Below are positions 40,709 to 50,004 of a stretch of DNA of 64,000 nucleotides, one piece after another. Each line of letters starts with the position of its first letter. The stretch's first letter is position 1. The translations under genes and the position numbers were made by a program. The stretch is from assembly GCA_023428375.1 (NCBI GenBank), contig JAEYYR010000002.1:434001-498000 (forward strand), written 5' to 3'. The notes beneath the pieces are model-generated. The model was not told the origin of the DNA. It saw only the letters and a list, made by a program, of their open reading frames with translations, and did no database searches. The DNA is from a bacterium. GTDB lineage: Bacteria; Babelota; Babeliae; Babelales; Babelaceae.

Positions 40709-42724
40709 TCACTTTTTAGTTGAGCCACCATCAGATTTCTTTAATTCTGGGTGAAGCGCATCTTGTATTTTTGTTGTATTTTCAGCAATCGATTTGGTGA
40801 GATTGTACAATTTTGCTAATGGCTTTTGATCAGATAACGAACCAATATGTTTTTCAGCGCGTACTGGGTTCAGCGCTATGCCATCAGCATTTGGACTTAC
40901 CAATGCCTTAGTAATGTCACCTAATTTTTTAATCGTTGGTCCATATTGTTTGAAGAATGGATCCCACGCAACCTGATAACCACGAACTATCTGAGGATCA
41001 AGAGCTCCTTTTTTAGCAATATCTTTAGGCAACTTATCCTTAGTTTTCGTTAAGAATTCACCAAGATCCTCCAACTTACCTTTTTCAATTATTTCGTTGA
41101 TCGCCGTGTTGTGCACATCATCAGCAGCTGTTGCCATCAAATCATGCATGTATGGTTGTAGATCAGTAAGCTTTTGTTCAGCTTTGAGCGTAGTTAATTC
41201 TTTAAAAGAAGGTTCAAATTTCTTGACCGCATTTTGCATATTTTGCGCTAAATCAAGATCCCAGCCTTTTGGAGCTTTGGTATCTTTGGAATCCTTCTTT
41301 CCTTTATCTTTGGACTTATCGCCCTTTTTATCGTCTTTTTTGTCTTTGTCTTTGGATTTGTCATCCTTTTTGTCTTTATCGCCCTTACCTTTATTGCCTG
41401 ATGGCTTTTTACCATCTTTTGGCTTTTCTTCTTTATCAGGCTTTACAGCACCTTCACGAGGTTTCTCAGATGGAGCAGTTGGGAACGAAGGAAAATCATA
41501 GCGTGGAAAACCACCGTCTTGACTCGGTCTTGGGGAACCATACTTTAGGCGGGGTTCAAAGACAAACCCGGGGGACATCATAGGACGAGATGCGCCAAGT
41601 GCTTTAATCTCTTTAATACGAGCTTCTTCAGCTTGCTGCATTGATTTGCGCTGTGCAGCTTCATAGGGTTCGTACTTTTTCATAAACTCTTCAATTTGCG
41701 GCATCAGACGTTTTTCATCAGCAAATTCTTCAAATTTACGGACAAATTGTTTGATAAGCTCTGATAACGCTTCACGTGTCTCTTGCAGATGGCCAATCAC
41801 CGCTGAGCGTTCACGATCTACTTCATCACGTAAATCAGGATCTTTCAAACGATCATAAGCATCTTGAATCGATGAGAAATTAATTTTTGCCTGCTTAAGA
41901 ATACGTTTAATTTCGCTTTCTGAAAGTCCTTCAGCAACAGCCGATTCACGGAGCTTTTCTGGATCATTACTATTCTTGATCGCTTCAAATGCCTCTGTAA
42001 TTTCTTCGGTGGTTGCAGTTTCAGCAACATTTAAAATGAAATATGGATCATCAATTGATTCAATCAGTGACGTGTCAGCTGATAATTGAGTATTAATAAC
42101 CTTAATTGCTTTGAGTAATGCCTCAATATTTTTACGCAATTCGATAAATTGCTTATCAAACAAACGGGCAACATGGGACTTTTGGTTAATAACTTTTAGA
42201 TAGTACGTCAAGGAATCAATTTTTGGATCAATAGATAAAATATCATCATACAAGTAGACGCTTGATGCTTTAAGACGAATTTCATTCAAGGTTTCTATTA
42301 ATTCATTCAATGCCTGGCCCATACGTGCCCGATCTTCAGCGCTAATTTCTGGCGTTGGTGGCAAGGTTGGCTCAGCTGGTTTAGGCTGTTCAGGCTGTGC
42401 CGGAACTTGTGGTTGTGGCATTGGAATACCGGCACCTGGTAATGGTTGCGCGCCAGGAATCGGTTCTAATGTATCTGGATTGATGCCCATATCGGTTAAA
42501 ACTTGTCGACCCAATTGTTCGAGTTCTGCAAGCTCTTTTTCATCCAATTTAGATAAAAATTCGATCATTTCATTAAATTCTTGCTCAGACATAGAAAAAT
42601 CTGGCATACCTGGGATCGGAGCTATTGCGCCCGGTTGACTCATACCAGGAGCAGCGAACCCCATAGGTTGAGCAGCAAACAATGGGCTCAATAATAATAA
42701 AAATGGTAATGCTATATATATCAT
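40709..42724 (-). CDS. Secreted protein with a J-domain-like segment and Lys/Asp-rich linker
   Basis: About 671 aa from the ATG at 42724 (GAG upstream; a TTG at 42736 is also in frame). Signal peptide (about 1-18), Pro/Gly-rich region to about 130, helical region, then a J-like module (about 226-305): YFILNVAETATTEEITEAF and INFSSIQDAYDRLKDPDLRDEVDRE. The HPD loop is missing (NSNDPEKL). Residues about 430-490 are a low-complexity Lys/Asp/Gly tract, followed by a helical C-terminal domain. Possibly an envelope scaffold; function unknown. Confidence 0.6.
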   Translation of the reverse strand: MIYIALPFLLLLSPLFAAQPMGFAAPGMSQPGAIAPIPGMPDFSMSEQEFNEMIEFLSKLDEKELAELEQLGRQVLTDMGINPDTLEPIPGAQPLPGAGIPMPQPQVPAQPEQPKPAEPTLPPTPEISAEDRARMGQALNELIETLNEIRLKASSVYLYDDILSIDPKIDSLTYYLKVINQKSHVARLFDKQFIELRKNIEALLKAIKVINTQLSADTSLIESIDDPYFILNVAETATTEEITEAFEAIKNSNDPEKLRESAVAEGLSESEIKRILKQAKINFSSIQDAYDRLKDPDLRDEVDRERSAVIGHLQETREALSELIKQFVRKFEEFADEKRLMPQIEEFMKKYEPYEAAQRKSMQQAEEARIKEIKALGASRPMMSPGFVFEPRLKYGSPRPSQDGGFPRYDFPSFPTAPSEKPREGAVKPDKEEKPKDGKKPSGNKGKGDKDKKDDKSKDKDKKDDKKGDKSKDKGKKDSKDTKAPKGWDLDLAQNMQNAVKKFEPSFKELTTLKAEQKLTDLQPYMHDLMATAADDVHNTAINEIIEKGKLEDLGEFLTKTKDKLPKDIAKKGALDPQIVRGYQVAWDPFFKQYGPTIKKLGDITKALVSPNADGIALNPVRAEKHIGSLSDQKPLAKLYNLTKSIAENTTKIQDALHPELKKSDGGSTKK

Positions 42725-42764
42725 GATACAACTCAAAAATATCTGTTTTTATAAGGTTAATCGT

Positions 42765-43106
42765 ATGTACCAGCAACAAGAAAGTCAACAAAGAAACAGA
42801 TTAAACGGTTTTTTGTATCTTGAATTAGCACTCACGATGGTAAGTCTTTCAATAGCGTTTATAACGTTTGTATGTTGTTTGGTAAACTGTCAAATAATAC
42901 AACAAACAACTACGCGTCAAATACAATCATGTCAAAATTTTTCAGATGTATGTTTTCAAATACGCACACAAAATCAAAACACCGCTTCATCAGGATTGTA
43001 TGGAATAAAAAAGAAAAAAATTAATACGCTCATGCAAGAGATAGAACTGCCAATTCAAGCAACACTTAACACACACCAACCTTTTCGTTTGTTATGCTTA
43101 TCATAA
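42765..43106 (+). CDS. Prepilin-like (minor pilin/pseudopilin) protein 1
   Basis: About 113 aa from the ATG at 42765 (AAGG 8 nt upstream). After a short basic leader it has GFLYLELALTMVSLSIAF: Gly before the cleavage point, Phe+1 and Glu+5, then a hydrophobic helix, the class III signal of type IV pilins and type II pseudopilins. The rest is short and Gln/Thr-rich. First gene of a tight unit leading to ruvB. Confidence 0.65.
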   Translation: MYQQQESQQRNRLNGFLYLELALTMVSLSIAFITFVCCLVNCQIIQQTTTRQIQSCQNFSDVCFQIRTQNQNTASSGLYGIKKKKINTLMQEIELPIQATLNTHQPFRLLCLS

Positions 43107-43594
43107 AGAAATCGGGCTATTCACTCATTGAATACTGTGTGTACCTGAGTTGTTGTTGCATAACGGCAGTAATAATCTCGTGGTTTGTTCTAGATTTTAT
43201 ACGCATCTCACAGCATCAATTGTATTGTAAAGAACTTGCCCATGTTGGGGCTTTGCATTTATTTGGTAATGATATTTTGTATGCACCACAAGACCGACAT
43301 GAATGGCTCATAAAAAAATCAGATGTTTTGATCTGGAAAAATCATAAAGAACATGTGGGATGGATTTTACACAATAATAACCTGTGGCGGATTACAGGAA
43401 CGTATAATAAAGAGCGTGGAACGTGGAGCAAAGCAAAAAAGAATTTAATTGCTTATTCAGTCTATTCATTTACCACTACAATAATTATGAAGCGAAATAG
43501 AGTTATTGGAGTCAAAGTTATATTGAAAGCAAAGAATACAACCTTGACTTTTCACTTTCCAACATTGCATGGAAAACGATGTTTTATCTCGTGA
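43094..43594 (+). CDS. Prepilin-like (minor pilin/pseudopilin) protein 2
   Basis: 166 aa, overlapping the previous gene by 13 nt. Leader MLIIKKSG then YSLIEYCVYLSCC: the prepilin pattern with Glu+5 and a hydrophobic helix. The C-terminal part is beta-type, like small GspH/FimT- or GspJ-type proteins. Likely processed by a prepilin peptidase not in this window. Confidence 0.65.
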   Translation: MLIIKKSGYSLIEYCVYLSCCCITAVIISWFVLDFIRISQHQLYCKELAHVGALHLFGNDILYAPQDRHEWLIKKSDVLIWKNHKEHVGWILHNNNLWRITGTYNKERGTWSKAKKNLIAYSVYSFTTTIIMKRNRVIGVKVILKAKNTTLTFHFPTLHGKRCFIS

Positions 43595-43950
43595 TTATGA
43601 TAATTGTTTCAAGCATGATCAGTACCAGCATGTATTGGTTACATCAACTGGCGGCACAGCAACGACAGGTGCATTATTTTATTCAAACACAACAAGACAA
43701 AGAGATTCTTTTAAATACGTTGACGTACAGTATAAATTATCTTTTAAAAGATATACATCTCGCACATCAAGCATTCCCCTGGGAACATTCGACTATGTAT
43801 GAGGAAAATATTATTGAATATAAAGCACAGGATCCGCGCATCGTATTCATAACTATTCATACGCCGAAAGATACGGTATTACATGCAGAATTATTCATTG
43901 AGTATTTATCAAATAATAAAAAACGGTGTACTATACAGTTGATTCCATAA
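43579..43950 (+). CDS. Membrane-anchored protein of the minor-pilin unit
   Basis: 123 aa, overlapping the previous gene by 16 nt. One N-terminal hydrophobic helix (about 1-22) without a clear Gly/Glu prepilin pattern, then a soluble part. Position and size suggest a third minor pilin-like or pilus-assembly component. ruvB follows 12 nt later. Confidence 0.55.
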   Translation: MFYLVIMIIVSSMISTSMYWLHQLAAQQRQVHYFIQTQQDKEILLNTLTYSINYLLKDIHLAHQAFPWEHSTMYEENIIEYKAQDPRIVFITIHTPKDTVLHAELFIEYLSNNKKRCTIQLIP

Positions 43951-43962
43951 CCACGTGATGAT

Positions 43963-44976
43963 ATGAGCACAGAAACACAATCATGTATGATGCGTGAGGT
44001 ACTTGAAGAAAGTTCTCATGATTTTCATCCCCATTCGTTTAATGAATACGTTGGTCAACAAGCGTTAAAAAATAAATTAAGCACATATGCCCAAGCAGCT
44101 CATTTACGACAAGAACCACTTGATCATGTGTTATTATTTGGGCCTCCAGGATTAGGCAAAACCACCCTATCAATGTTACTTGCACGAGTAATGGGTGTTA
44201 CTATTAAAGTTTGTAGCGGTCCAACGCTCGAACGATCCGGTGACATTGTTTCTATCTTATCAAGCTTAGAACCACGTGATGTATTATTCATCGATGAAAT
44301 ACATAGATTGCCGGTTGCAGTTGAAGAGATACTCTACAATGCCATGGAACATTTTCGTATCGACATTATTGTAGGACAGGGCGCAGGCGCAAAATCCGTT
44401 AATTTGCCGATACATCCCTTTACGTTAATTGGTGCTACAACCAAAACCGGATTAATTTCAGCACCGCTCAGAACGCGTTTTGGTATTATAGAAAAATTAG
44501 ATTTTTATACTGATGAAGAATTACAACAAATAATACAAACCTATGCGCAAGCGCTTACCATAAATATCTCTGATAGCGCCGCATTACATGTTGCAAAATG
44601 TGCACGCGGCACGCCACGCGTTGCTAAAAAAATTGTACGTCGTATTCGTGATTTTGCACAAGTGCATAATAATAACGAAGCTAATGATGAACTAGTTCGT
44701 CAGGGTTTGGATTTTCTCGGTATTGATAGTGAAGGCTTAACAACGCTTGATAATATGTATTTAAAAACACTTATCGAACGCTTTGGTGGTGGACCAGTGG
44801 GTTTAGAAACTTTGGCCTCAGTTGTGGGTGAAGACAGTCATATGCTTGAAGAAGTGCAAGAGCCATTCTTGCTCCGCATGGGATACATTGAACGATCACC
44901 ACGAGGAAGAAAAATAGCTCAAGCAAAATTACCGCAATTGCAATTAAAATATTTTGGCCAAAAACAAGTGTTTTGA
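43963..44976 (+). CDS. ruvB: Holliday junction branch-migration ATPase RuvB
   Basis: 337 aa, normal length. Walker A GPPGLGKT, Walker B LFIDEIHRL, sensor GATTKTGLISAPLRTRFG and a C-terminal winged helix (GGGPVGLETLA...GYIERSPRGR). Hexameric motor of RuvAB. Located at the end of the pilin-like unit; ruvA is not visible nearby. Confidence 0.96.
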   Translation: MSTETQSCMMREVLEESSHDFHPHSFNEYVGQQALKNKLSTYAQAAHLRQEPLDHVLLFGPPGLGKTTLSMLLARVMGVTIKVCSGPTLERSGDIVSILSSLEPRDVLFIDEIHRLPVAVEEILYNAMEHFRIDIIVGQGAGAKSVNLPIHPFTLIGATTKTGLISAPLRTRFGIIEKLDFYTDEELQQIIQTYAQALTINISDSAALHVAKCARGTPRVAKKIVRRIRDFAQVHNNNEANDELVRQGLDFLGIDSEGLTTLDNMYLKTLIERFGGGPVGLETLASVVGEDSHMLEEVQEPFLLRMGYIERSPRGRKIAQAKLPQLQLKYFGQKQVF

Positions 44977-44987
44977 AAAAGGTAACT

Positions 44988-45791
44988 TTGAAGAGAAAAT
45001 TATCCAGTTTATTACCAAACATTCATTTATTCTCAAACATAAATAGAAAGCATTTTTTAAAAAATATTTTTGCATTAATTCTGTGTAATTTATACACTGT
45101 CGGTGACTTAAGCACTTATATTCTGAAGCCAATTACATTTAAAATACTTGAACTCGGACAAGAATTAATTCCGATTAACAATGACGTTTCTTTAAAGTAT
45201 TTTGACAATCTATTGATTCAAAACAGTGCTACCAAACTTAATATTAAACTTTTTTATTTTAATAAGGTAAGTTGGGAAATCGGAGATAGGGACAATATGA
45301 TAATTATAGGGGAATATATAAAAAATATTATATTCAATACCTCAACAAATGATATCCGTCATTTGGCAGTAACTGGTCTGATTTGCGAACATATTTCTTA
45401 CATTAAAAATCAGAGCCAATATAAAAAAACATTTGTTATGATTATCTCGTCAATTTTCTTTTTACCGATTCTATATAAAACGTTTAAATGCTTTTTGAAA
45501 GTCTCAAATCATAGCTTGTTATATTATATATTGATATTAGGAATTATATGTTTCAAATACCTTTTTGATCAACTTTTAAACGCATATCTTGAACGTTATT
45601 TTGATAAACAATGTATGATATCAACAGTAAATAATGTCGACGATCCCGAGATTTTATTTTCATTGCACTTACTATATTTAGAAAAAAGCAAATTGTGCAG
45701 TTCACAGAATATTCTGAATCCGTTTTTACCTAATTTACATAAAGCAGAATATTATAATAATGCATTTAAAAAACTAAAAGGTCTAAAATAA
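44988..45791 (+). CDS. Degenerate M48-like membrane protein
   Basis: About 267 aa. No ATG suits; the TTG at 44988 has AAAGG 5 nt upstream (another TTG at 44973 overlaps the ruvB stop). A segment RHLAVTGLICEHISYIKN sits where active M48 enzymes have the GHEIGHI helix, followed by two membrane helices and a NAYLERYFDKQC segment in the place of the E..AD third-ligand region. So it looks like an inactivated relative of the protease at 46451. Unusually AT- and Asn-rich codons. Confidence 0.5.
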   Translation: MKRKLSSLLPNIHLFSNINRKHFLKNIFALILCNLYTVGDLSTYILKPITFKILELGQELIPINNDVSLKYFDNLLIQNSATKLNIKLFYFNKVSWEIGDRDNMIIIGEYIKNIIFNTSTNDIRHLAVTGLICEHISYIKNQSQYKKTFVMIISSIFFLPILYKTFKCFLKVSNHSLLYYILILGIICFKYLFDQLLNAYLERYFDKQCMISTVNNVDDPEILFSLHLLYLEKSKLCSSQNILNPFLPNLHKAEYYNNAFKKLKGLK

Positions 45792-45879
45792 TAGATCATT
45801 AATATATAGCTTCATTGAATTAATTTAGATAGTTTTTTGACTATTCTTCGATTTATTGTTTTTACATTTCATTTTTAAA

Positions 45880-46062
45880 TTATTCTACCCATGATTTATG
45901 ATATTTCAGAAAAAGCTCTTTTTCTTCAGCATATTTCTTTTGTGAATCGTTAAGTGAATGCCTTTTTCTAATTCTAAATATATCATTTCAACTGTTATAG
46001 CGATTTCATCTTCTATGCAACTATCAACAAGATTTTCGATTATCAAAGTAATTTCTCTAAAT
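45880..46062 (-). pseudogene. Decayed gene fragment on the minus strand
   Basis: Two overlapping frames read as one broken protein: ITLIIENLVDSCIEDEIA...YLELEKG, then after a one-base change DSQKKYAEEKELFLKYH...SWVE and a stop. No family recognised. Codon pattern suggests a former coding sequence. Confidence 0.35.
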
Positions 46063-46073
46063 GATAGGCCTGA

Positions 46074-46292
46074 CTAGCTGACTTTTTCTTCATTCAAACT
46101 ACAAAAGATCCGGAAGCATTAAAGAATTATTTGACTAAAGAAATATATACTTCAAAACAAAAAAGCACCCTTTCTAATAATCTTTTTGGTATCAACTGGA
46201 ATCAACGCATCACCGCATTTGAAAATGCAGTGAAAATTCGCGAGGCGCAAAAAAATAAAACTGAAATACCGAATCTTTTATATATACGGTAA
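46074..46292 (+). pseudogene. C-terminal fragment of an M48-type metalloprotease
   Basis: An open stretch without a start reads LADFFFIQTTKDPEALKNYL ... NNLFG.NWNQRITAFENA and ends in TAA. It aligns with the C-terminal third of the intact protease at 46451 (ADAYAVKYASNPETLTAL ... NNIFGWHPRLSQRVRYLEENA). The upstream half, including HExxH, is gone. With the minus-strand remnant it fills the 45792-46450 gap, in which I see no intact gene. Confidence 0.7.
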
Positions 46293-46416
46293 ATCATTAA
46301 GTAATATTGATTAATTTGAAAAAAAATTATTCATTGCGTTCAGTGTTTCACAATTCATTCAATCATACACAATAAGTAAATACTTCTTACAATGTAAATA
46401 TGAAAACATTTACAAA

Positions 46417-46444
46417 TCGACAAATTTGATGCTTTTGATACAAT
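46417..46444 (+). promoter_or_regulatory. Putative promoter giving a leaderless mRNA
   Basis: TCGACA (46417-46422), 16-nt spacer, TACAAT (46439-46444). The ATG at 46451 lies 7 nt after the -10, the expected start of transcription, and no ribosome site is present. An inverted repeat TGTAAAT/ATTTACA lies just upstream. Confidence 0.45.
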
Positions 46445-46450
46445 AATTGT

Positions 46451-47344
46451 ATGAAGATAATCAAATTATTAATGTTTACACTCATTTCTATTCATTCTAT
46501 CCAGGGCTTTGGTTTTGATACAGTTGCCCAAATTATGGGTTTGACTCTATCAAATTGGTCGTATATCGAGAACATACCTGAAATAATAATTGGTAAACAG
46601 CTTGATAAGGGAATTTCTAAAATTAAACCAATTAATCAACATGAGCCATGCAAAGGGAAGTTACAAAATATTCTTGAGCAACATGAAGCAAAAGATCTAC
46701 CAGTTTATGCGGTAGATTCACTAATGTTATTTGGAGATTCTAATGATCCTGCAGGGGCGGTACTGAATAAAAAAAGACTTGTGATCAACAAGCCTGCATT
46801 TGAGTCCTTATTGGAAAATAATCAAAGCAATGAAAAATTTAATGCATCACAAGCTATAATCGGCCATGAAATCGGGCACATTAAAAGTTTTGAAAAACAA
46901 AATACTGGACACTTTTGGCCAATGTTTACAATTGCATCAAACATCATAAGCTACAAAATCTTTGAAGGAATTCTTTCATCAGATGAAGGCATGCTTTATA
47001 AATGCGGATCAATCGCAACAATTGCAACAACTCAATATTTAGTTAATAAAGCATTCTTTGCTTTTAATCTTAGGATGGAAGAAAAAAAAGCCGACGCTTA
47101 TGCTGTTAAATACGCTTCAAATCCAGAAACATTAACTGCTCTTGCAAAACAATTTCGACAACATAGTGAATATGAACGAACAAACTTATATAACAATATT
47201 TTTGGTTGGCATCCTCGACTAAGCCAACGCGTTCGATATCTTGAAGAAAATGCTAAACACAAACAATTTGTTGCAGAAAAGCAAAAACAGCCATCGATGC
47301 AACATCGAATCTACAATAACACAAATATCAATGACATTGATTAA
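46451..47344 (+). CDS. Secreted or membrane M48-family zinc metalloprotease
   Basis: 297 aa. Signal or anchor (about 1-19), then an M48 core: GHEIGHI with HEIGH at 139-143, a hydrophobic segment (about 155-175), and EEKKADAYAV (210-219) giving the third zinc ligand. The C-terminal WHPRLSQR motif is also typical of HtpX/BepA-type enzymes. Likely acts on envelope or exported proteins. Preceded by a fragment of a close relative and a degenerate relative, so the family has expanded and decayed here. Confidence 0.8.
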   Translation: MKIIKLLMFTLISIHSIQGFGFDTVAQIMGLTLSNWSYIENIPEIIIGKQLDKGISKIKPINQHEPCKGKLQNILEQHEAKDLPVYAVDSLMLFGDSNDPAGAVLNKKRLVINKPAFESLLENNQSNEKFNASQAIIGHEIGHIKSFEKQNTGHFWPMFTIASNIISYKIFEGILSSDEGMLYKCGSIATIATTQYLVNKAFFAFNLRMEEKKADAYAVKYASNPETLTALAKQFRQHSEYERTNLYNNIFGWHPRLSQRVRYLEENAKHKQFVAEKQKQPSMQHRIYNNTNINDID

Positions 47345-47391
47345 TTATTTCGCGCCTCAAACCAATTCAATATAAACCAAAATTTTTTATT

Positions 47392-48180
47392 TTAATCGAC
47401 CAATCGAGCCAATCCCTTTTCTCGACTTTTTTCAAACATATAATAGAAGCATAGTAATGATGCTGAAAAGTATATACAGTTGAGCGCAAGTGCGCTGTTA
47501 AATAATTGCCAGTTAAATACTGAATTTAAGATATATTCTCTTAAAAATTCGAAAATATACGACATTGGCAACAGATGTGCAATATAACGCGCTGTTGTTG
47601 GTAACGCATTCAGTTCATATGAAACTGCACTCAACGGCATCAAAAGATATCCCATCATAAATACAATAGATTGTACGCGCACACCAAAATAAACCAGAAC
47701 TGACGCTGCAAAAAAACCCATCGCCATACCCGAAATATATAATTGAAGAAAAATGGGAACAAGAATCCATCCCAATGAAAGAACATTAAAAGAATAGAAT
47801 AACCACGACAGAAATCCGATATACACAAATACCAACAATGATAAATTAAACGATAGAATTATCATTGCCATCATCCATTCTGCCAAGGTGATAGGAGTTG
47901 AAAAGAAATTGTTCATATTGTGTGACCAAATTTCTTCTAACAAATTACCTGAAATATCTAAGTTCGAACGAACAATAACTTGCCACAATAATATGCTCGC
48001 TAACGTCACTCTTTCCAAGTTCTCAGAAATAGCATTCATATTTTTAAGCCAAACAATCGTAAACCCGATGATAACAATGTCTATCAATGGCCAATAAAAA
48101 AGCATGCTGAGTCGACCCAAATCACGGGGATATTGCAACAAATGCCGCAATATAATTGTTTTAATACGATACCATTTCAT
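47392..48180 (-). CDS. ABC-2 type transporter permease
   Basis: 262 aa, six predicted membrane helices, ABC-2 layout with an amphipathic N-terminus and a LPMSYIFEFLR segment near the C-terminus. Starts 4 nt inside the ATPase gene, so the two are coupled. Probably exports a drug, lipid or polysaccharide; the substrate is not deducible. Confidence 0.82.
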   Translation of the reverse strand: MKWYRIKTIILRHLLQYPRDLGRLSMLFYWPLIDIVIIGFTIVWLKNMNAISENLERVTLASILLWQVIVRSNLDISGNLLEEIWSHNMNNFFSTPITLAEWMMAMIILSFNLSLLVFVYIGFLSWLFYSFNVLSLGWILVPIFLQLYISGMAMGFFAASVLVYFGVRVQSIVFMMGYLLMPLSAVSYELNALPTTARYIAHLLPMSYIFEFLREYILNSVFNWQLFNSALALNCIYFSASLLCFYYMFEKSREKGLARLVD

Positions 48181-49097
48181 CGTGCATTACCCTGTTTTAC
48201 GATATGCATAAAATAATCTTCTAAGGTCGGTTTATCAATTGATATTTGCGTATATTTAATACCTTGCAATGCCAACGCATCTAATAATCCAGCAATTTCC
48301 TGTTCATGTATCGTTATTTCAATCATCGAGCCATGCACGGCATAGTGCAAACGGTGTTCTTCCGCAAACTGAACAGCACGCGTTGTATCATTCATCGTTA
48401 AATGCAGCCGGCTTTGCGAAATTGAGGCAGCGAGTGCTTCAGGAGTATCTTGCGCAATGATAGAACCATTTTGCATAACCAATACACGATCACATACTTC
48501 CGTCACTTCATCCATGTTATGGGAGGTAAGCAAGATTGAGGTATTTTGATCACGCTGTTGCTGTTTAATAAATTCACGTACTTCTTGAGCAATATCAGGA
48601 TCTAATGAAGCTGTAGGTTCATCAAGCAATACAATTTTAGGCGATGATATAAATGCTTTTGCAAGCAACACACGGGTTAATTGTCCTGCAGAGAGTGCAC
48701 CGGTTTCACGATCACGAATATTCCACATACCAAAGAAGGTAAGATATTTCTTGATCTGTTCTTTGCGTTGTTCAGATGAAAGACCATACAATCGTGCATA
48801 AATATCAAGATTTTCTTCGATGGTTAATCGTGGTGGAATTTTAACATAGGTACTTGCATACGAAACTTTTTCTAATATTTCTGAGCGATGCACGGCAAAA
48901 TCTTTGCCAAAATAAACGATCGAACCGCTCGTGGGTTTAAGCGTACTTAAGAGCATCATAATAGTAGTGGTTTTACCGGCACCATTAGACCCTAATAAAC
49001 CCACAACCTCACCTTCATTAATTGAAAATGAAATATTATTGACCGCGGTATAGTCGCCATATTTCTTTGTTAAGTTAGAAACCGTAAGGATTGCCAT
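48177..49097 (-). CDS. ABC transporter ATP-binding protein (ABC-2 type exporter)
   Basis: 306 aa. Walker A GSNGAGKT (34-41), signature LSAGQ replacing LSGGQ, Walker B IVLLDEPTASLD, switch His in LLTSHNMDEV. A C-terminal extension of about 80 residues is typical of DrrA/YhaQ-like exporters. Forms the motor for the permease at 47392. Confidence 0.88.
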   Translation of the reverse strand: MAILTVSNLTKKYGDYTAVNNISFSINEGEVVGLLGSNGAGKTTTIMMLLSTLKPTSGSIVYFGKDFAVHRSEILEKVSYASTYVKIPPRLTIEENLDIYARLYGLSSEQRKEQIKKYLTFFGMWNIRDRETGALSAGQLTRVLLAKAFISSPKIVLLDEPTASLDPDIAQEVREFIKQQQRDQNTSILLTSHNMDEVTEVCDRVLVMQNGSIIAQDTPEALAASISQSRLHLTMNDTTRAVQFAEEHRLHYAVHGSMIEITIHEQEIAGLLDALALQGIKYTQISIDKPTLEDYFMHIVKQGNAR

Positions 49098-49269
49098 GAG
49101 TCAATTCTTTATGTAAATGCACCGTGCATTGAATGATTGTAGCTAATAATACTGTAAAAAAATAGATTAACAAAACAGAATCATACTAATGCCCATCGAC
49201 AAAATCTACAACCTCAAGTACCCTTGAAACATATAGAAATCTATTCTTCATTTTATATGGTATACGAGC

Positions 49270-49986
49270 ATGGCAGGTCATAATAAGTGGTCCCAAATTA
49301 AGCATAAAAAAGCTATTATTGATGCCAGAAAAGGCAAAGCTTTTACTAAATTGATTAAAGAAATTACCGTTGCAGCAAAAACCGGCGGTGGTGACCCTGC
49401 TGGTAACGCCCGCTTACGCTTCTTGCTTGAAAAAGCTAAAGATATCAATATGCCACAAGACAACTATGTGCGCGCTATTAAAAAAGGTACTGGCGAGCTT
49501 CCCGGTGTTGTCTATGAAAACTACACCTATGAAGGCTATGGACCAGGAAACACCGCAATTATGGTTGAAGTATTGACCGACAATAAAAACAAAGCGGTCG
49601 GCGAATTACGCCATGTATTTTCCCGCAATGGTGGCAACCTTGCAGAAAGTGGTGCAGTGGGTTGGATGTTTGAACGTCAAGGACGTATCGAAGTAACCCA
49701 TCCTTCAATGAATGAAGATACTTTGATGGAACACCTTCTTGATTATCCGGTAAAAGATATTTCTAAAGAAGAAGACACCTTCCATATTACCTGTGAGCCA
49801 AAAGCGCTAGAAGAAGTCAAAACTGCTCTTTCTAAACTTGGCTGCACCATTAAGGAAGCAGAACTTGAATGGCATGCGACTAATACCCAAGAATTAGCAT
49901 CTGATGCCGAAGAAAAAGCGATTCAATTGCTTCAAGCACTTGATGAACTTGATGATGTTCAAAACGTTTATACAAATCTTGCTTAA
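49270..49986 (+). CDS. yebC: YebC/PmpR-TACO1 family protein
   Basis: 238 aa with the diagnostic N-terminus MAGHNKWSQIKHKK and GGGDPAGNARLR. The family was described as a transcriptional regulator and more recently as a translation factor that relieves ribosome stalling. Followed after 18 nt by yicC. Ribosome site weak. Confidence 0.93.
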   Translation: MAGHNKWSQIKHKKAIIDARKGKAFTKLIKEITVAAKTGGGDPAGNARLRFLLEKAKDINMPQDNYVRAIKKGTGELPGVVYENYTYEGYGPGNTAIMVEVLTDNKNKAVGELRHVFSRNGGNLAESGAVGWMFERQGRIEVTHPSMNEDTLMEHLLDYPVKDISKEEDTFHITCEPKALEEVKTALSKLGCTIKEAELEWHATNTQELASDAEEKAIQLLQALDELDDVQNVYTNLA

Positions 49987-50004
49987 GAGCGAAAAAAGGA
50001 CCGT

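Noticed and set aside
41097..41583. Overlapping plus-strand frames of 104-134 codons rich in Ser/Leu/Phe
   Set aside because: They are antisense to the Lys/Asp low-complexity tract of the gene at 40709; the composition follows from the opposite strand.
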